Source: Sphingomonas sp. NBWT7
GTDB lineage: Bacteria > Pseudomonadota > Alphaproteobacteria > Sphingomonadales > Sphingomonadaceae
NCBI RefSeq assembly: GCF_014217605.1
Contig: NZ_CP043639.1
Coordinates: 1,697,501-1,761,500, forward strand
DNA: 64,000 nt
Direction: 5' to 3'
Shown: positions 8,703 to 16,615 of the stretch, one piece after another
How positions within the stretch are numbered: the stretch's first letter is position 1
Layout: every line of letters begins with the position of its first letter
The notes under the pieces: generated by a model
What the model saw: only the letters and a program-made list of their open reading frames with translations
Told to the model about the DNA's origin: nothing
Database searches by the model: none
Translations under genes and position numbers: made by a program

Positions 8703-8810
8703 TGTACGGCTTCCGTGTCCCCCCTTTCGCGGAACCGTATGGCACATCCTTGGATGTGTCCCCTCCCTGAACCTTGGCCACCTCGGGCAACTGCCCGGGG
8801 TGGTTTTTTT
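8703..8810 (+). ncRNA. Candidate intergenic small RNA (about 108 nt)
   Basis: The gap between convergent protein genes holds a promoter-like pair, TTGAAA at 8670-8675 and TAAGTT at 8692-8697 (16-bp spacing). Three predicted stem-loops follow. SL1 pairs TACGGCTTCCG with CGGAACCGTA around a C-rich loop (TCCCCCC). SL2 pairs CACAT with ATGTG (8743-8758). SL3 is a textbook intrinsic terminator with a T7 tail. A single-stranded linker contains CCCCTCCCT, complementary to purine-rich ribosome-binding sites. The arrangement resembles trans-acting sRNAs of alphaproteobacteria carrying anti-SD loops, but no named family is recognised. Confidence 0.45.
8778..8810 (+). terminator. Rho-independent terminator
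   Basis: An 11-bp stem (CCACCTCGGGC with GCCCGGGGTGG, one G-T pair), a four-base loop and then TTTTTTT. It ends the candidate sRNA and would also terminate any read-through from cytochrome b561. Confidence 0.85.
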
Positions 8811-8814
8811 GTGC

Positions 8815-9648
8815 TCATTCGGCAGCCAGCGCGCGGGGTTGCGCCATCGCCTCGTCGGCCAGCGCATCGATGATCGCCCGGACGAGATCGACGATCCGCG
8901 CCGCGCCGCGCCCGGGACGATCGAACGCTTCGTCGAGGTAGAGCGAGCGGTCGATTTCCAGCTGGACGGCGTGGACACCGGCCGCAGGGGCGGCATGGCG
9001 CTCGAGGATATGCCCGCCGGCATAGGGGGCGTTCAGCGCGTGGCCCAGCCCGGCCGCTGCCACCTCTGCCTCGACGCGATGGACGAAGCGGCCTGCCGCC
9101 GCCCGGCCAAACCGATCGCCCGTCACGATCCGCGCCGCGCTGTTGGCGATCGGCGGCATCGAATGGAGATCGAGCAGCACGGCCACGCCGAAACGCGCCT
9201 TCGCCGCGGCGAGCAGCCGTGCGAGCGTCTCATGATAGGGACGGTGCGCATCGGCGATCCGCGCCGACACGTCGTCGGCGCGTAGCCGGCGCCGCCACAG
9301 CTCGCCCGCGGCGGAGGTGCGGCGCGGAACGAGGCCGAGGCCGCTGCGCACCTTGGTGCTGAGATGCCCCGCCTGCGCGCCGTCGTCGAGCCGTGGATCA
9401 CGATCATGCTCCGCGCGGTTCAGGTCGATCCACGCGCGGCCGATCCGCTGCACGATCGTCGCCTCGCCGCTGCGCGCCGCCAGCGCGATCGCGTCGACGT
9501 AGCGATCCTCCAGCCCCGTCAGCGCGGCGGCCGGCACGCGCAGCGCCGCGTACAGCGCATCGGGATAGTCGCGGCCCGCGTGCGGCACCGACAGGACCAC
9601 CGGGCTCGCAGGCGGCATCTCGCCGTACAGGTCGAACGGTGGCGGCAT
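8815..9648 (-). CDS. N-formylglutamate amidohydrolase
   Basis: A 277-residue metal-dependent amidohydrolase of the N-formylglutamate deformylase family. Visible motifs are VVLSVPHAGRDYP near the N-terminus, LEDRYVD, LNRAEHDRDP, DAHRPYHETL and LLDLHSMPP, followed by HAVQLEIDRSLYLDE. These supply the metal-binding His/Asp/Glu set of the family. It releases formate and glutamate, classically in histidine degradation. No hut genes lie nearby, so it may act on other N-formyl or N-acyl amino acids. Length is normal. Confidence 0.88.
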   Translation of the reverse strand: MPPPFDLYGEMPPASPVVLSVPHAGRDYPDALYAALRVPAAALTGLEDRYVDAIALAARSGEATIVQRIGRAWIDLNRAEHDRDPRLDDGAQAGHLSTKVRSGLGLVPRRTSAAGELWRRRLRADDVSARIADAHRPYHETLARLLAAAKARFGVAVLLDLHSMPPIANSAARIVTGDRFGRAAAGRFVHRVEAEVAAAGLGHALNAPYAGGHILERHAAPAAGVHAVQLEIDRSLYLDEAFDRPGRGAARIVDLVRAIIDALADEAMAQPRALAAE

Positions 9649-9769
9649 CTCGGCTCAGCCTATGGAACAACCGGGTCCGCCGCAATGCACGGCCGTACGC
9701 GAGACGCCGCCGTCTGGAAAATGTTAAGGGGTTGGCGCATACATGGGCCGCCAGAGCGCGAGGGCACGA

Positions 9770-10147
9770 ATGATCCGGATTTTGCTGGCCGAAGACGACC
9801 AGGTGATGCGCGAGTATCTGACGCGCGCGCTGGAGAAATCCGGCTATGCGGTCACCGCCGTTGATCGCGGCACGGCGGCGCTGCCGCTCGTCGAGCAGGA
9901 AGAATTCGACCTGCTGCTGACCGATATCGTCATGCCGGAAATGGATGGGATCGAACTCGCGCAGAAGGCAGGCGAGCTGCGCCCGAACCTGCGCGTCATG
10001 TTCATCACCGGCTTCGCCGCCGTCACGCTGCGCGCCGGCAAGGCGATGCCGCAGGCGCGCGTCCTGTCGAAGCCGTTCCACCTGCGCGACCTCGTGCTCG
10101 AGGTCGACCGCATGTTCGAAGTCGGAGAATTTCTCGGATCGAATTGA
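9770..10147 (+). CDS. cpdR: Single-domain response regulator, CpdR-like
   Basis: A 125-residue stand-alone receiver domain. Acidic pocket residues are at LLAEDDQVM (Asp9/Asp10), the phospho-acceptor Asp52 is in LLTDIVMPEMDG, the switch Thr80 in MFITGFAAV, and Lys101 in SKPFHLRDLV. The sequence closely follows CpdR of alphaproteobacteria, which in its unphosphorylated form primes ClpXP for cell-cycle proteolysis at the cell pole. The ATG at 9770 puts the receiver core at the N-terminus; 9743 is an in-frame alternative. It is a single gene followed by tRNA-Val. Confidence 0.85.
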   Translation: MIRILLAEDDQVMREYLTRALEKSGYAVTAVDRGTAALPLVEQEEFDLLLTDIVMPEMDGIELAQKAGELRPNLRVMFITGFAAVTLRAGKAMPQARVLSKPFHLRDLVLEVDRMFEVGEFLGSN

Positions 10148-10194
10148 GCGGGGTTGCGCTGCGGCAAAGCCCCGGCTAATGGCCCCGCTCCCGT

Positions 10195-10269
10195 GGGCGT
10201 GTAGCTCAGTGGTAGAGCACTGTGTTGACATCGCAGGGGTCGCAAGTTCAATCCTTGCCACGCCCACCA
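10195..10269 (+). tRNA. tRNA-Val (anticodon GAC)
   Basis: A 75-nt cloverleaf. Acceptor GGGCGTG pairs with CACGCCC, the anticodon loop TTGACAT reads GAC, the T arm contains GTTCAATC, and the discriminator A is followed by an encoded CCA. A strong terminator follows three bases later. Confidence 0.95.
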
Positions 10270-10271
10270 TG

Positions 10272-10310
10272 AAAAGCCCTGCCAGGCGTATCGCTTGGCA
10301 GGGCTTTTTT
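10272..10310. terminator. Bidirectional intrinsic terminator after tRNA-Val
   Basis: AAAAGCCCTGCCA and TGGCAGGGCTTTTTT form a long perfect stem around an 11-nt loop, flanked by A and T runs. It terminates tRNA-Val on the plus strand and can also serve the convergent MaoC-like gene on the minus strand. Confidence 0.88.
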
Positions 10311-10345
10311 GTGGGTGCCGTTTGCGAGCCGCGAACGGCGTCCGA

Positions 10346-11185
10346 TCAGGCGAGCGTCGCCTGCGCCTCCATGCACGCGCAGCCATCCCCATCGGTCGTC
10401 CACAGCGCGACCGGATCGCCCGCCGCCATGTTGAGCCCTGCCGCTGCGCCGACGAACATCGGTCGCGCCCCGCGGAACGAGAAGTGCGTCAGTCGTCGAT
10501 CGGGCCGCTGACGGAGCAGGAAGTCCGCCAGCAGCATCGCCTGATACGGCCCGTGCACGACGAGGTCGGGATAATGCTCGTCCTCGATGGCATAGGCGCG
10601 ATCATAGTGGATGCGGTGTGCGTTGAACGTCAGCGCCGAGAAGCGGAACAGCGCGGTCGCGTCCGGCGCGAAGTCGGCTCGTGCGTTTGCGCGACGCGGA
10701 TCGGGCGCGGCGGGCGCCGGGGTGCCGTTACCGGGCTGGCGGAACACCAGATCCTGCTCCTCGATCACCGCCGCCGCGCCATCGACGACGATCTCGTGCC
10801 GGACGGTGACGAAGGTCAACGTGCCGCTGCGCCCCGTCTTTTCATTGACGTCGGTGACGATGCTGCGGCGTGTGGCGGGCGCGCCGATCGGCAAGGGCGC
10901 GTTGAAGGTCAGCCGCCCCCCGGCCCACATGCGCCGTGGCGCATCGATCGGCGGCAGTTCGACGCCGCGCTGCGGATGGCCGTCGCGCCCGATCGCCGAC
11001 TGCCGTGCCTCGGGCAGGAAATACAGCCAGTGCGCGAGCGGAGGCAGCTCACCCACGGGCCAGTGGGCGCTGTCGTGATCGAATAGCGCCGCCAGCCGCC
11101 GCAGCGGCGCGGCGATGAAATCGTCGTGCTGCTCGGTCAGCACCGGCTGCCAGCCGTTCATGCTCGCTATCGAATCGTCTGCCAC
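10346..11185 (-). CDS. MaoC/HTD2-like acyl dehydratase (hotdog fold)
   Basis: A 279-residue double-hotdog protein resembling the FAS1-type dehydratase/HTD2 and mesaconyl-CoA hydratase group. The N-terminal half carries HWLYFLPEARQSAIGRDGHP. The C-terminal half has the hydratase-like segment TFNAHRIHYDRAYA followed by LVVHGPYQAMLL, where His and Asp/Tyr positions match the substrate-binding side of MaoC proteins. It probably hydrates or dehydrates a CoA thioester in the adjacent acyl-CoA catabolic block. HPP-family membrane protein lies directly upstream (9-bp gap), probably by chance. Confidence 0.75.
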   Translation of the reverse strand: MADDSIASMNGWQPVLTEQHDDFIAAPLRRLAALFDHDSAHWPVGELPPLAHWLYFLPEARQSAIGRDGHPQRGVELPPIDAPRRMWAGGRLTFNAPLPIGAPATRRSIVTDVNEKTGRSGTLTFVTVRHEIVVDGAAAVIEEQDLVFRQPGNGTPAPAAPDPRRANARADFAPDATALFRFSALTFNAHRIHYDRAYAIEDEHYPDLVVHGPYQAMLLADFLLRQRPDRRLTHFSFRGARPMFVGAAAGLNMAAGDPVALWTTDGDGCACMEAQATLA

Positions 11186-11194
11186 AATCGCTCC

Positions 11195-11857
11195 TCAGCC
11201 CCGCCGTCGCGCTTCGGCATGCCATTCGGCGCGCGTCAGCAGCGCATCGAGATCGTCGCGGCTGATGTCAAAGCTCTCGTGCATATCCGCGAGCGCCGCA
11301 TCGATATCGGCGATGTGAAGCCCGCTCGGCAGCGGCGGCGCGGGCGTCGGGCGATGCGGGTAGCTGCGCCGCGTCGCGCGGTGGAACGCGATACCTAACG
11401 CGACCAGAGCGACCGAGTTGATCCCGACCGGCAACAGCGCGAAGCCGAAGCCGGCATCGTGGATACTCTGGCTGCCGATCACCGCGGTCAGCGCCGCCGC
11501 GCCGCCGGGCGGGTGCAGGCACCGCAGCAGCGACATGACGAGGATCGCCCCACCGACGCCGAGTGCGGCCGCCATCACCGGATCGCGAACCAGCGTGAAC
11601 GCCGCAACCCCTACCAGCGTCGAGATGACGTTACCGCCGATCACCGGCCACGGCTGCGCCAGCGGGCTCGCCGGCACCGCGAAGACGAGCACGGCCGACG
11701 CACCCAGCGGCGCCACGATGATCGGCAGGTCGCCGCTGCCGCGCGGGGCGAGCGCGCAGACCATCATCGTCACCGCGATGCCGATCGCCGCCCCGATACA
11801 CGCGACGATCCGCTCGGGCAGGTGCGCGCCCGCCAGAATGGGCTGGAAGAAACGCAA
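11195..11857 (-). CDS. HPP-family membrane protein
   Basis: A 220-residue protein with four to five hydrophobic segments (about 14-35, 45-66, 72-90, 96-118 and 135-160) and the family signature LHPPGGAAALTAVIG around residue 110. The C-terminal 60 residues are soluble and charged, containing IDAALADMHESFDI. HPP proteins are integral membrane proteins, some implicated in nitrite or other small-ion transport. It is upstream of the MaoC-like gene on the same strand and divergent from an acyl-CoA dehydrogenase. Confidence 0.85.
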   Translation of the reverse strand: MRFFQPILAGAHLPERIVACIGAAIGIAVTMMVCALAPRGSGDLPIIVAPLGASAVLVFAVPASPLAQPWPVIGGNVISTLVGVAAFTLVRDPVMAAALGVGGAILVMSLLRCLHPPGGAAALTAVIGSQSIHDAGFGFALLPVGINSVALVALGIAFHRATRRSYPHRPTPAPPLPSGLHIADIDAALADMHESFDISRDDLDALLTRAEWHAEARRRG

Positions 11858-11987
11858 GCAGCCGGTCCTCGTCGATGATCCCAGCCCCGCCCGTACCAGC
11901 GCGAGTCGCTGTCGCGAAAGGAAGTCATTTTTGCTGGCCCCTCGCCGCTTCCTTTCTTATCCGCCCGTTAAATTGGTGGAGGATCCG

Positions 11988-13148
11988 ATGAGCAGCACGT
12001 GGCCCGATTACGCCGACATCCGTCGCGAGGTCGCCAAATTGTGCGCCGACTTCCCCGGCCCCTATTGGCGCGCAAAGGATCGCGAGCGCGCCTATCCCAC
12101 CGAATTCGTCGACGCGCTGACGCGCAGCGGCTTTCTGTCGGTGCTGATCCCGGAGGAATATGGCGGCGCCGGTCTGCCCTTGTCCGCCGCCGCTGCGATC
12201 CTCGAGGAGATCCAGCAGCAGGGCGCGAACGGCGGCGCCTGCCACGCGCAGATGTACGTCATGGGCACGATCCTGCGCCACGGCAGCGAGGAGCAGAAGC
12301 GCCGCTATCTGCCCGAGGTCGCCAACGGCACGCTGCGGCTGCAGGCGTTCGGCGTTACCGAACCGACGAGCGGCACCGACACCGGATCACTCAAGACGGT
12401 CGCGCGCCGCGACGGCGATCGCTACATCGTCTCGGGACAGAAAATCTGGACCAGCCGCGCGCTGCAATCGGATCTGATGGTGCTGCTCGCCCGCACGACG
12501 CCGCAGGATCAGGTGACGAAGCGCACCGACGGCCTGTCGGTCTTTCTCGTCGACATGCGCGAGGCGCTGCAGCAGGGCATGACGATCCGCCCGATCACGA
12601 CGATGATGAACCACTCGTCGACCGAGGTCTTTTTCGATGATGTCCCCGTACCCGCCGCCAACCTGATCGGCGAGGAGGGCAAGGGCTTCAAATACATCTT
12701 GTCGGGGATGAACGCAGAGCGCGCGCTGATCGCCGCCGAATGTATCGGCGACGCCAAATGGTTCATCGACAAGGCCAGCGCCTATGCCCGCGAGCGCAAG
12801 GTGTTCGGCCGCCCAATCGGACAGAACCAGGGCATTCAGTTCCCGATCGCGCGCGCCTATGCGCAGATGCGCGCCGCAGAGCTGCTGACGCACGAGGCGA
12901 TCCGGCTGTACGAGGCGGGCGAGAACTGCGGCGCCGAGGCCAATATGGCGAAGATGCTCGCGGCGGAGGCGAGCTGGGCGGCGGGCGAGGCGTGCATCCA
13001 GACGCACGGCGGCTTCGGCTTCGCGGAGGAATATGACGTCGAGCGCAAGTTCCGCGAGACGCGGCTTTACCAAGTCGCGCCGATCTCGACCAACCTCATC
13101 CTCTCCTTCGTGTCCGAGCACGTCCTCGATCTGCCGCGTTCGTTCTGA
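11988..13148 (+). CDS. Acyl-CoA dehydrogenase
   Basis: A 386-residue flavoprotein with the full acyl-CoA dehydrogenase architecture: N-terminal helical domain, beta-domain with the FAD/substrate signature FGVTEPTSGTDTGSL, and C-terminal helical domain (ERKVFGRPIGQNQGIQF, then IQTHGGFGFAEEYDVERKFRE). The usual late catalytic Glu position reads QVAPIS. The Glu in MNAERALIAAE occupies the site used by isovaleryl-CoA-dehydrogenase-like enzymes and may be the base. It has a strong SD (GGAGG) before the ATG at 11988. It probably belongs with the downstream CoA ligase. Confidence 0.9.
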   Translation: MSSTWPDYADIRREVAKLCADFPGPYWRAKDRERAYPTEFVDALTRSGFLSVLIPEEYGGAGLPLSAAAAILEEIQQQGANGGACHAQMYVMGTILRHGSEEQKRRYLPEVANGTLRLQAFGVTEPTSGTDTGSLKTVARRDGDRYIVSGQKIWTSRALQSDLMVLLARTTPQDQVTKRTDGLSVFLVDMREALQQGMTIRPITTMMNHSSTEVFFDDVPVPAANLIGEEGKGFKYILSGMNAERALIAAECIGDAKWFIDKASAYARERKVFGRPIGQNQGIQFPIARAYAQMRAAELLTHEAIRLYEAGENCGAEANMAKMLAAEASWAAGEACIQTHGGFGFAEEYDVERKFRETRLYQVAPISTNLILSFVSEHVLDLPRSF

Positions 13149-13178
13149 ACCGCCCGCTTCGCGCGGCGTTGGACCAGG

Positions 13179-13418
13179 ATGATTGAGGTCCCCGCGCCCT
13201 ATCACCCACCCGTCACACAGCGCGGCAAGCTGTCACTGCGGATCGGCAAGCGTGCGCGCCTCGTCGTGCGCGTCGAGGTGACGAGCGGCGGGCTGCTCGC
13301 CATCGGCGGCCTCGTCTCGTCGATCCTGCTGTCGACCGCTATACTAGTCGGCGCCGCGGTCGGCACCCCGCGGCGGCGCCAAGAAGAGCTTGAGGGCCGC
13401 GACGTGATTCAGCGCTAG
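13179..13418 (+). CDS. Small single-pass membrane protein, unknown
   Basis: 79 residues: a Pro-rich, basic N-terminal half (about 35 residues, GKLSLRIGKRARLVVRV), one hydrophobic segment at about 37-62 containing AIGGLVSSILLSTAIL, and a charged tail. It lies in the same orientation between an acyl-CoA dehydrogenase and a CoA ligase. No family is recognised. It may be a membrane adaptor or an unrelated small gene; its coding status rests on the organised hydropathy profile. Confidence 0.5.
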   Translation: MIEVPAPYHPPVTQRGKLSLRIGKRARLVVRVEVTSGGLLAIGGLVSSILLSTAILVGAAVGTPRRRQEELEGRDVIQR

Positions 13419-13468
13419 GCGAGACTAATACAAGCGGCTTATATCGGGGCAAAATAGGAGAGACCCCG

Positions 13469-15322
13469 ATGGCCACCGCCGCTGCCGTGCCCAACCCCCC
13501 GCCCTTCCGCCGTCTGCCGCAGAAGGGGCCGGACATCACCGTCGATCATCGCGACGACGGCACGATCCTGATCCGTTCGAACCACGCGATGGCCGAGCCC
13601 GCCCGCTCGATCCCGCATTTGATGGCCGAGCGTGCCGCGCTCCATCCCGATCGGCCGTGGCTGATGCAGCGCGCGCCGGGCCACGGGCCGTGGCAGGGCG
13701 TCACCTACGGCGAGGGCAAGCGCATGGCGGACAGCGTCGCGCAGTGGCTGATCGATCGCGGGCTGGGCGCGGGTGACGCGGTGATATGCCTCAGCGCCAA
13801 TTCGGTGGCGCAGGGCATCTTGATGGTCGGCTGCTTCACCGCGGGCGTGCCGATCGCGCCGCTCAGCCCCGCCTACAGCCTCGTCTCGACCGATCACGCC
13901 AAGCTCAAACACTGTTTCGTCACCGTGCGCCCGCGCATCGTCTTCGCCGAGCAGGCGGCGATGTTCGAGCGCGCCTTCGATACGCTGCGCGCCCTCGATC
14001 CGTCGCTCACCTTCGTCACCGTCGACGGCGGCGCGGGCACGATCCCGTTCCGCGAGTTGACCGACACAGTCGCGACCGACGCGGTCGATGCGGCACGCGA
14101 GGCGCTGACGCACGACACCGTCGGCAAATATCTCTTCACCTCGGGATCGACCGGGATGCCCAAGGGCGTGCCGCAGCATCAGGGAATGTTCGTCAATCTC
14201 ATCGCGGCGTCCGAAGGACTGCGCGACGATCCCGATCCAGTCGACCATCCGATCTCGCTCGACTGGATGCCGTGGAACCACATCTCTGCGGGCACGATCC
14301 ACTTCAACGCCGCGATCGCCGGCGGCGGCACGCTGTACATCGACGAGGGCAAGCCGGTGCCCGGCCTGTTCGAGACGACGATCGCCAATTTGCGCGAGAT
14401 CTCGCCGATGAGCTTCGGCTCGGCGCCGATCGCCTTTGCGATGCTCGCCGACGCGATGGAGCGCGACCCGACGCTGCGGCACGCCTTTTTCAAGAACCTG
14501 CGCGGCATGGGCTATGGCGGCGCGACGCTGTCCGACGATCTCTACGATCGCATGCAGGCGCTGGCGATCGCCGAGACGGGCGAGCGCATGCCCTTCACCA
14601 CGATGTACGGCGCGACCGAGACGCTCGGCGTCACCGTCGTCCACTGGGCGTCGGAGCGCGTCGGGCTGATCGGCCTGCCGCTTCCGGGCAGCACGCTCAA
14701 GCTGGTGCCGAGCGGCGACAAGCTCGAGGTACGCGTAAAGGGGCCGACCGTCACGACCGGCTACCACAATGATCCCGAGAAGACCGCTGCCGCCTTCGAC
14801 GAGGAGGGCTATTACATGCTCGGCGACGCGGCGCGCTTCCTCGATCCCGATCGGCCCGAACACGGGCTCGTCTTCGACGGGCGCGTGACGGAGGACTTCA
14901 AGCTCTCGTCGGGGACGTGGGTGTCGGTCGGCACGCTGCGGCCCGATATCGTCGCCGCCTGCTCGCCCTACCTCCAGGACGCGGTGATCGCCGGGCAGGA
15001 CAAGGCGTTCATCGCGGTGCTCGCCTGGCCCTCCGCTTCGGCGTTGCAGACGCTCGCCGAGGCGACGCCGGGCGCCGACCCGTTCCCGACGCTTGAGGGG
15101 TTGGTGAAGGAAAAGCTGGAGGCGTTCAACGCCGAGGCGGGCGGATCGTCGCGCCGCGTCGGCCGCTTCACCATCTTGCGCTCGGCACCGTCGATCGACG
15201 GGGGCGAGATCACCGACAAGGGCTACGTCAACCAGCGCGCGACGCTCACCGCGCGCGCCGACATCGTCAAGGCGCTGTTCGCTGACGAGGTGGGCGAGCA
15301 CATCATCGATCTGCGCGGCTGA
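13469..15322 (+). CDS. Feruloyl-CoA-synthetase-like acyl-CoA ligase
   Basis: A 617-residue ANL-superfamily adenylate-forming enzyme. The P-loop-like motif YLFTSGSTGMPKGVP lies at about residues 217-231, MYGATET around 378, and YMLGDAARFLDP plus DGRVTEDFKLSSG near 450-475. The C-terminal lysine expected to adenylate is in GEITDKGYVNQR. The segment VPIAPLSPAYSLVSTDHAKL is characteristic of feruloyl-CoA synthetases. It converts an aromatic or related acid to its CoA thioester using ATP, providing substrate for the surrounding dehydrogenases and crotonase. It has an SD at AGGAGAG, and the actual acid is not known. Confidence 0.85.
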   Translation: MATAAAVPNPPPFRRLPQKGPDITVDHRDDGTILIRSNHAMAEPARSIPHLMAERAALHPDRPWLMQRAPGHGPWQGVTYGEGKRMADSVAQWLIDRGLGAGDAVICLSANSVAQGILMVGCFTAGVPIAPLSPAYSLVSTDHAKLKHCFVTVRPRIVFAEQAAMFERAFDTLRALDPSLTFVTVDGGAGTIPFRELTDTVATDAVDAAREALTHDTVGKYLFTSGSTGMPKGVPQHQGMFVNLIAASEGLRDDPDPVDHPISLDWMPWNHISAGTIHFNAAIAGGGTLYIDEGKPVPGLFETTIANLREISPMSFGSAPIAFAMLADAMERDPTLRHAFFKNLRGMGYGGATLSDDLYDRMQALAIAETGERMPFTTMYGATETLGVTVVHWASERVGLIGLPLPGSTLKLVPSGDKLEVRVKGPTVTTGYHNDPEKTAAAFDEEGYYMLGDAARFLDPDRPEHGLVFDGRVTEDFKLSSGTWVSVGTLRPDIVAACSPYLQDAVIAGQDKAFIAVLAWPSASALQTLAEATPGADPFPTLEGLVKEKLEAFNAEAGGSSRRVGRFTILRSAPSIDGGEITDKGYVNQRATLTARADIVKALFADEVGEHIIDLRG

Positions 15323-15329
15323 ACGAAAA

Positions 15330-15365
15330 CCGCCGCCGTTCCGGGTTTTTCCGGGACGGCGGCGG
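15330..15365. terminator. Stem-loop between convergent genes
   Basis: CCGCCGCCGTTCCGG and CCGGGACGGCGGCGG form a stable GC-rich hairpin around GTTTTT, located between the CoA ligase stop and a convergent acyl-CoA dehydrogenase stop. There is no T tract, so it is a probable but not classic terminator. Confidence 0.5.
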
Positions 15366-15385
15366 CTTGGAAGCGCAGGTGCGTA

Positions 15386-16591
15386 TCAGCGACCGACGGC
15401 AAGGTCCTTGAACGCCGCATCCTTGTCGGTGCGAATCTCGCCCGGCAGGCCGAGAACACGCTCGGCAATAATGTTCTTCAGGATCTCGTCGGTGCCGCCC
15501 GCGATGCGAAGGCCCGGCGCGTTCATCACCGCGCCCTGGAACAGGCCCTTGAGCGGCAGCAGCGCGGGATCGTTGATGATCCCATACTGGTCCTCCGCCT
15601 CGATCGCGGCATTGCCCAGATCCTGCAGCACGTTGGCGGCGATGATCTTGCCGATCGAGCTTTCCGGCCCAGGCGTCTGCCCGCGGCTCAGCGCCGTCAT
15701 CGTGCGCATGCGGGTGTTACGCAGCCCTTCGGACTGGACGTACCAGTCGGCCAGCCGCTGGCGGAACGCACTGTCCTGGATCAGCGGGCCGTCCGCCGCG
15801 TCGAGGTCCTTGGCCAGCGCCAGGATCTCCTTCGGGCTCGCCCCGCTCGCCCCACCGACCGCCAGCCGCTCGTTCATCAGCGTGACCAGCGCGACCTTCC
15901 AGCCGTCGTCCACTGCGCCCAGCCGCTGCGCATCGGGAATGCGAACGTCAGTGAAATACACCTCGTTGAAGTTCGATCCGCCCGACATCTGGTGGATCGG
16001 CCGGATCTCGACGCCGGGCGACTTCAGATCGAGCCAGAACATCGTCAGGCCCTTGTGCTTGGGCACGTCGGGGTTGGTGCGCACCAGAACGATGCCGTAA
16101 TCCGAATAATGCGCGCCCGAGGTCCACACCTTCTGGCCGTTCACCACCCAATCGTCGCCGTCACGCACTGCGCGGGTGCGGATCGCTGCCACGTCGGAGC
16201 CGCCGGCGGGCTCGGAGAACAGCTGCGACCAGATCTCCTCGCCGCGCAGCGCCGGGCCGACGAAGCGCTGCTTGGTTTCGTCATTGGCGAACGCCATCAC
16301 CGTCGGTACGCACATGCCCAGGCCGATGGTGAAATAGCCGTATTGCACCGGGAACTTGGCCTCTTCCTGGCCGAAGATCACCGACTGGATCGGCGTGCCG
16401 CCAGCCCCGCCCCATTCCTTGGGCCAGGTGATCTGCGCGTAGCCGGCCTCGGCCTTGCGCTTCTGCCACGCCTTGCCGGCCGCCATGTCGTCGGCGTGGT
16501 TCATCGCCTTGTGCTCGGCCGCGTTCTTCTCGAGCCACGTGCGCGCGGTGGCGCGATACTCGGTTTCTTCGGGGGAATCGTTGAAGTCCAT
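15386..16591 (-). CDS. Acyl-CoA dehydrogenase, catalytic-type subunit
   Basis: A 401-residue acyl-CoA dehydrogenase with FSEPAGGSDVAAI in the beta domain and a C-terminal GGTDEILKNIIAERVLGLP, which carries the canonical catalytic-base Glu. FAD-contacting segments WVVNGQKVWTSGAHY are present. The gene directly upstream encodes a second, shorter dehydrogenase that lacks the catalytic Glu. Such adjacent pairs are known to form alpha2-beta2 enzymes in steroid side-chain degradation. The gap between them is 24 bp, so they are almost certainly co-transcribed. The likely role is alpha,beta-dehydrogenation of a bulky acyl-CoA. Confidence 0.9.
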   Translation of the reverse strand: MDFNDSPEETEYRATARTWLEKNAAEHKAMNHADDMAAGKAWQKRKAEAGYAQITWPKEWGGAGGTPIQSVIFGQEEAKFPVQYGYFTIGLGMCVPTVMAFANDETKQRFVGPALRGEEIWSQLFSEPAGGSDVAAIRTRAVRDGDDWVVNGQKVWTSGAHYSDYGIVLVRTNPDVPKHKGLTMFWLDLKSPGVEIRPIHQMSGGSNFNEVYFTDVRIPDAQRLGAVDDGWKVALVTLMNERLAVGGASGASPKEILALAKDLDAADGPLIQDSAFRQRLADWYVQSEGLRNTRMRTMTALSRGQTPGPESSIGKIIAANVLQDLGNAAIEAEDQYGIINDPALLPLKGLFQGAVMNAPGLRIAGGTDEILKNIIAERVLGLPGEIRTDKDAAFKDLAVGR

Positions 16592-16615
16592 GGGTCTCGT
16601 CCTCTCGCTCGGCGC

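Noticed and set aside
10195..10310. tRNA-Val as a phage or island integration site
   Set aside because: No integrase and no direct repeat of the tRNA 3-prime end were seen elsewhere in the window; the catabolic block cannot be called an island on this basis.
11916..11956. GAAAGGAAG...CTTCCTTTC inverted repeat upstream of the acyl-CoA dehydrogenase at 11988
   Set aside because: The arms are only 9 bp, separated by 23 bp, and purine-rich. It could be an operator, but chance pairing is just as likely.
13439..15301. Long open frame antisense to the CoA ligase (620 codons)
   Set aside because: It mirrors the real gene's codon structure in GC-rich DNA, contains only Arg/His/Asp-rich sequence and no recognisable domain, and has no ribosome site.
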